Part shown: piece by piece, positions 5,734 through 5,814 of the stretch
How positions within the stretch are numbered: the first letter of the stretch is position 1
Layout: each line of letters starts with the position of its first letter
Assembly (NCBI GenBank): GCA_964517975.1
Contig: CAZFDM010000004.1
Coordinates: 1 to 5,814 of the forward strand
Reading direction: 5' to 3'
DNA from: JBBIRM01 sp964517975
GTDB taxonomy: Bacteria; Desulfobacterota; BSN033; UBA1163
DNA length: 5,814 nucleotides
Translations under genes and position numbers: made by a program
Notes under the pieces: model-generated
What the model saw: the letters and a program-made list of their open reading frames with translations, nothing else
Database searches by the model: none
What the model was told of the DNA's origin: nothing

Positions 5734-5814
5734 GATAAATGACTATTTGTTGATTTTAAACCGATGTGGTTTCAATTCTGTCGATGGGAAGATTTTCAAT
5801 GCTGACGTTAACAA

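Noticed and set aside
5538..5738. Plus-strand open frame rich in Asp, Glu, Arg, Lys and Thr
   Set aside because: It overlaps the kinase end in another frame, and its composition is simply the translation of the heptamer array.
5758..5772. AAACC-GATGT-GGTTT followed by TCAATTC, reminiscent of a CRISPR repeat
   Set aside because: There is only one copy, no second repeat appears before the window ends at 5814, and the stem is 5 bp. An array could begin outside the window, but nothing here supports it.

Overview
The window holds two well-supported protein genes, transcribed divergently, in AT-rich DNA crowded with short intergenic repeats. The long hybrid kinase (Cache, HAMP, two GAFs, PAS, HisKA, HATPase, receiver), its strong AGGAGG-type ribosome site with a GTG start, and sigma70-like promoters all point to a bacterium. 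The VAHDFNN-type kinase core and the many dispersed hairpins suit an environmental lineage such as Desulfobacterota or Nitrospirota. That placement is inference, because no marker gene is present.

Layout: positions 1-60 are an intergenic hairpin repeat. Positions 106-1362 (minus strand) encode an AAA ATPase with a C-terminal DUF4143 region. The gap at 1363-1900 holds, in order: a candidate leaderless promoter with an overlapping 19-bp palindrome for the ATPase; two head-to-head copies of a GTAGGGTAA hairpin repeat; two GC-rich hairpins; a third GTAGGGTAA copy; a sigma70-like promoter facing right; a perfect tract of 14 CTCA units; and a strong ribosome binding site. Positions 1901-5584 (plus strand) encode a 1227-residue membrane hybrid histidine kinase. 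A degenerate 7-bp tandem array starts inside its last codons and runs to about 5680, followed by a fourth GTAGGGTAA copy and a small AT-rich hairpin. I see nothing I can call from about 5734 to the end.

The kinase should sense an extracellular ligand through its Cache domain and intracellular cues through GAF and PAS domains, then pass phosphate from His867 to Asp1159 of its own receiver. No separate response regulator or output gene is visible. Nothing links the ATPase to the kinase except their divergent placement. I found no CRISPR array, RNA gene, transposase or clearly new multi-gene system. The most unusual material is in the non-coding DNA: the CTCA tract in the predicted kinase leader, the covarying hairpin repeat family, the heptamer array that runs through the kinase stop codon, and the leaderless, operator-bearing ATPase promoter.
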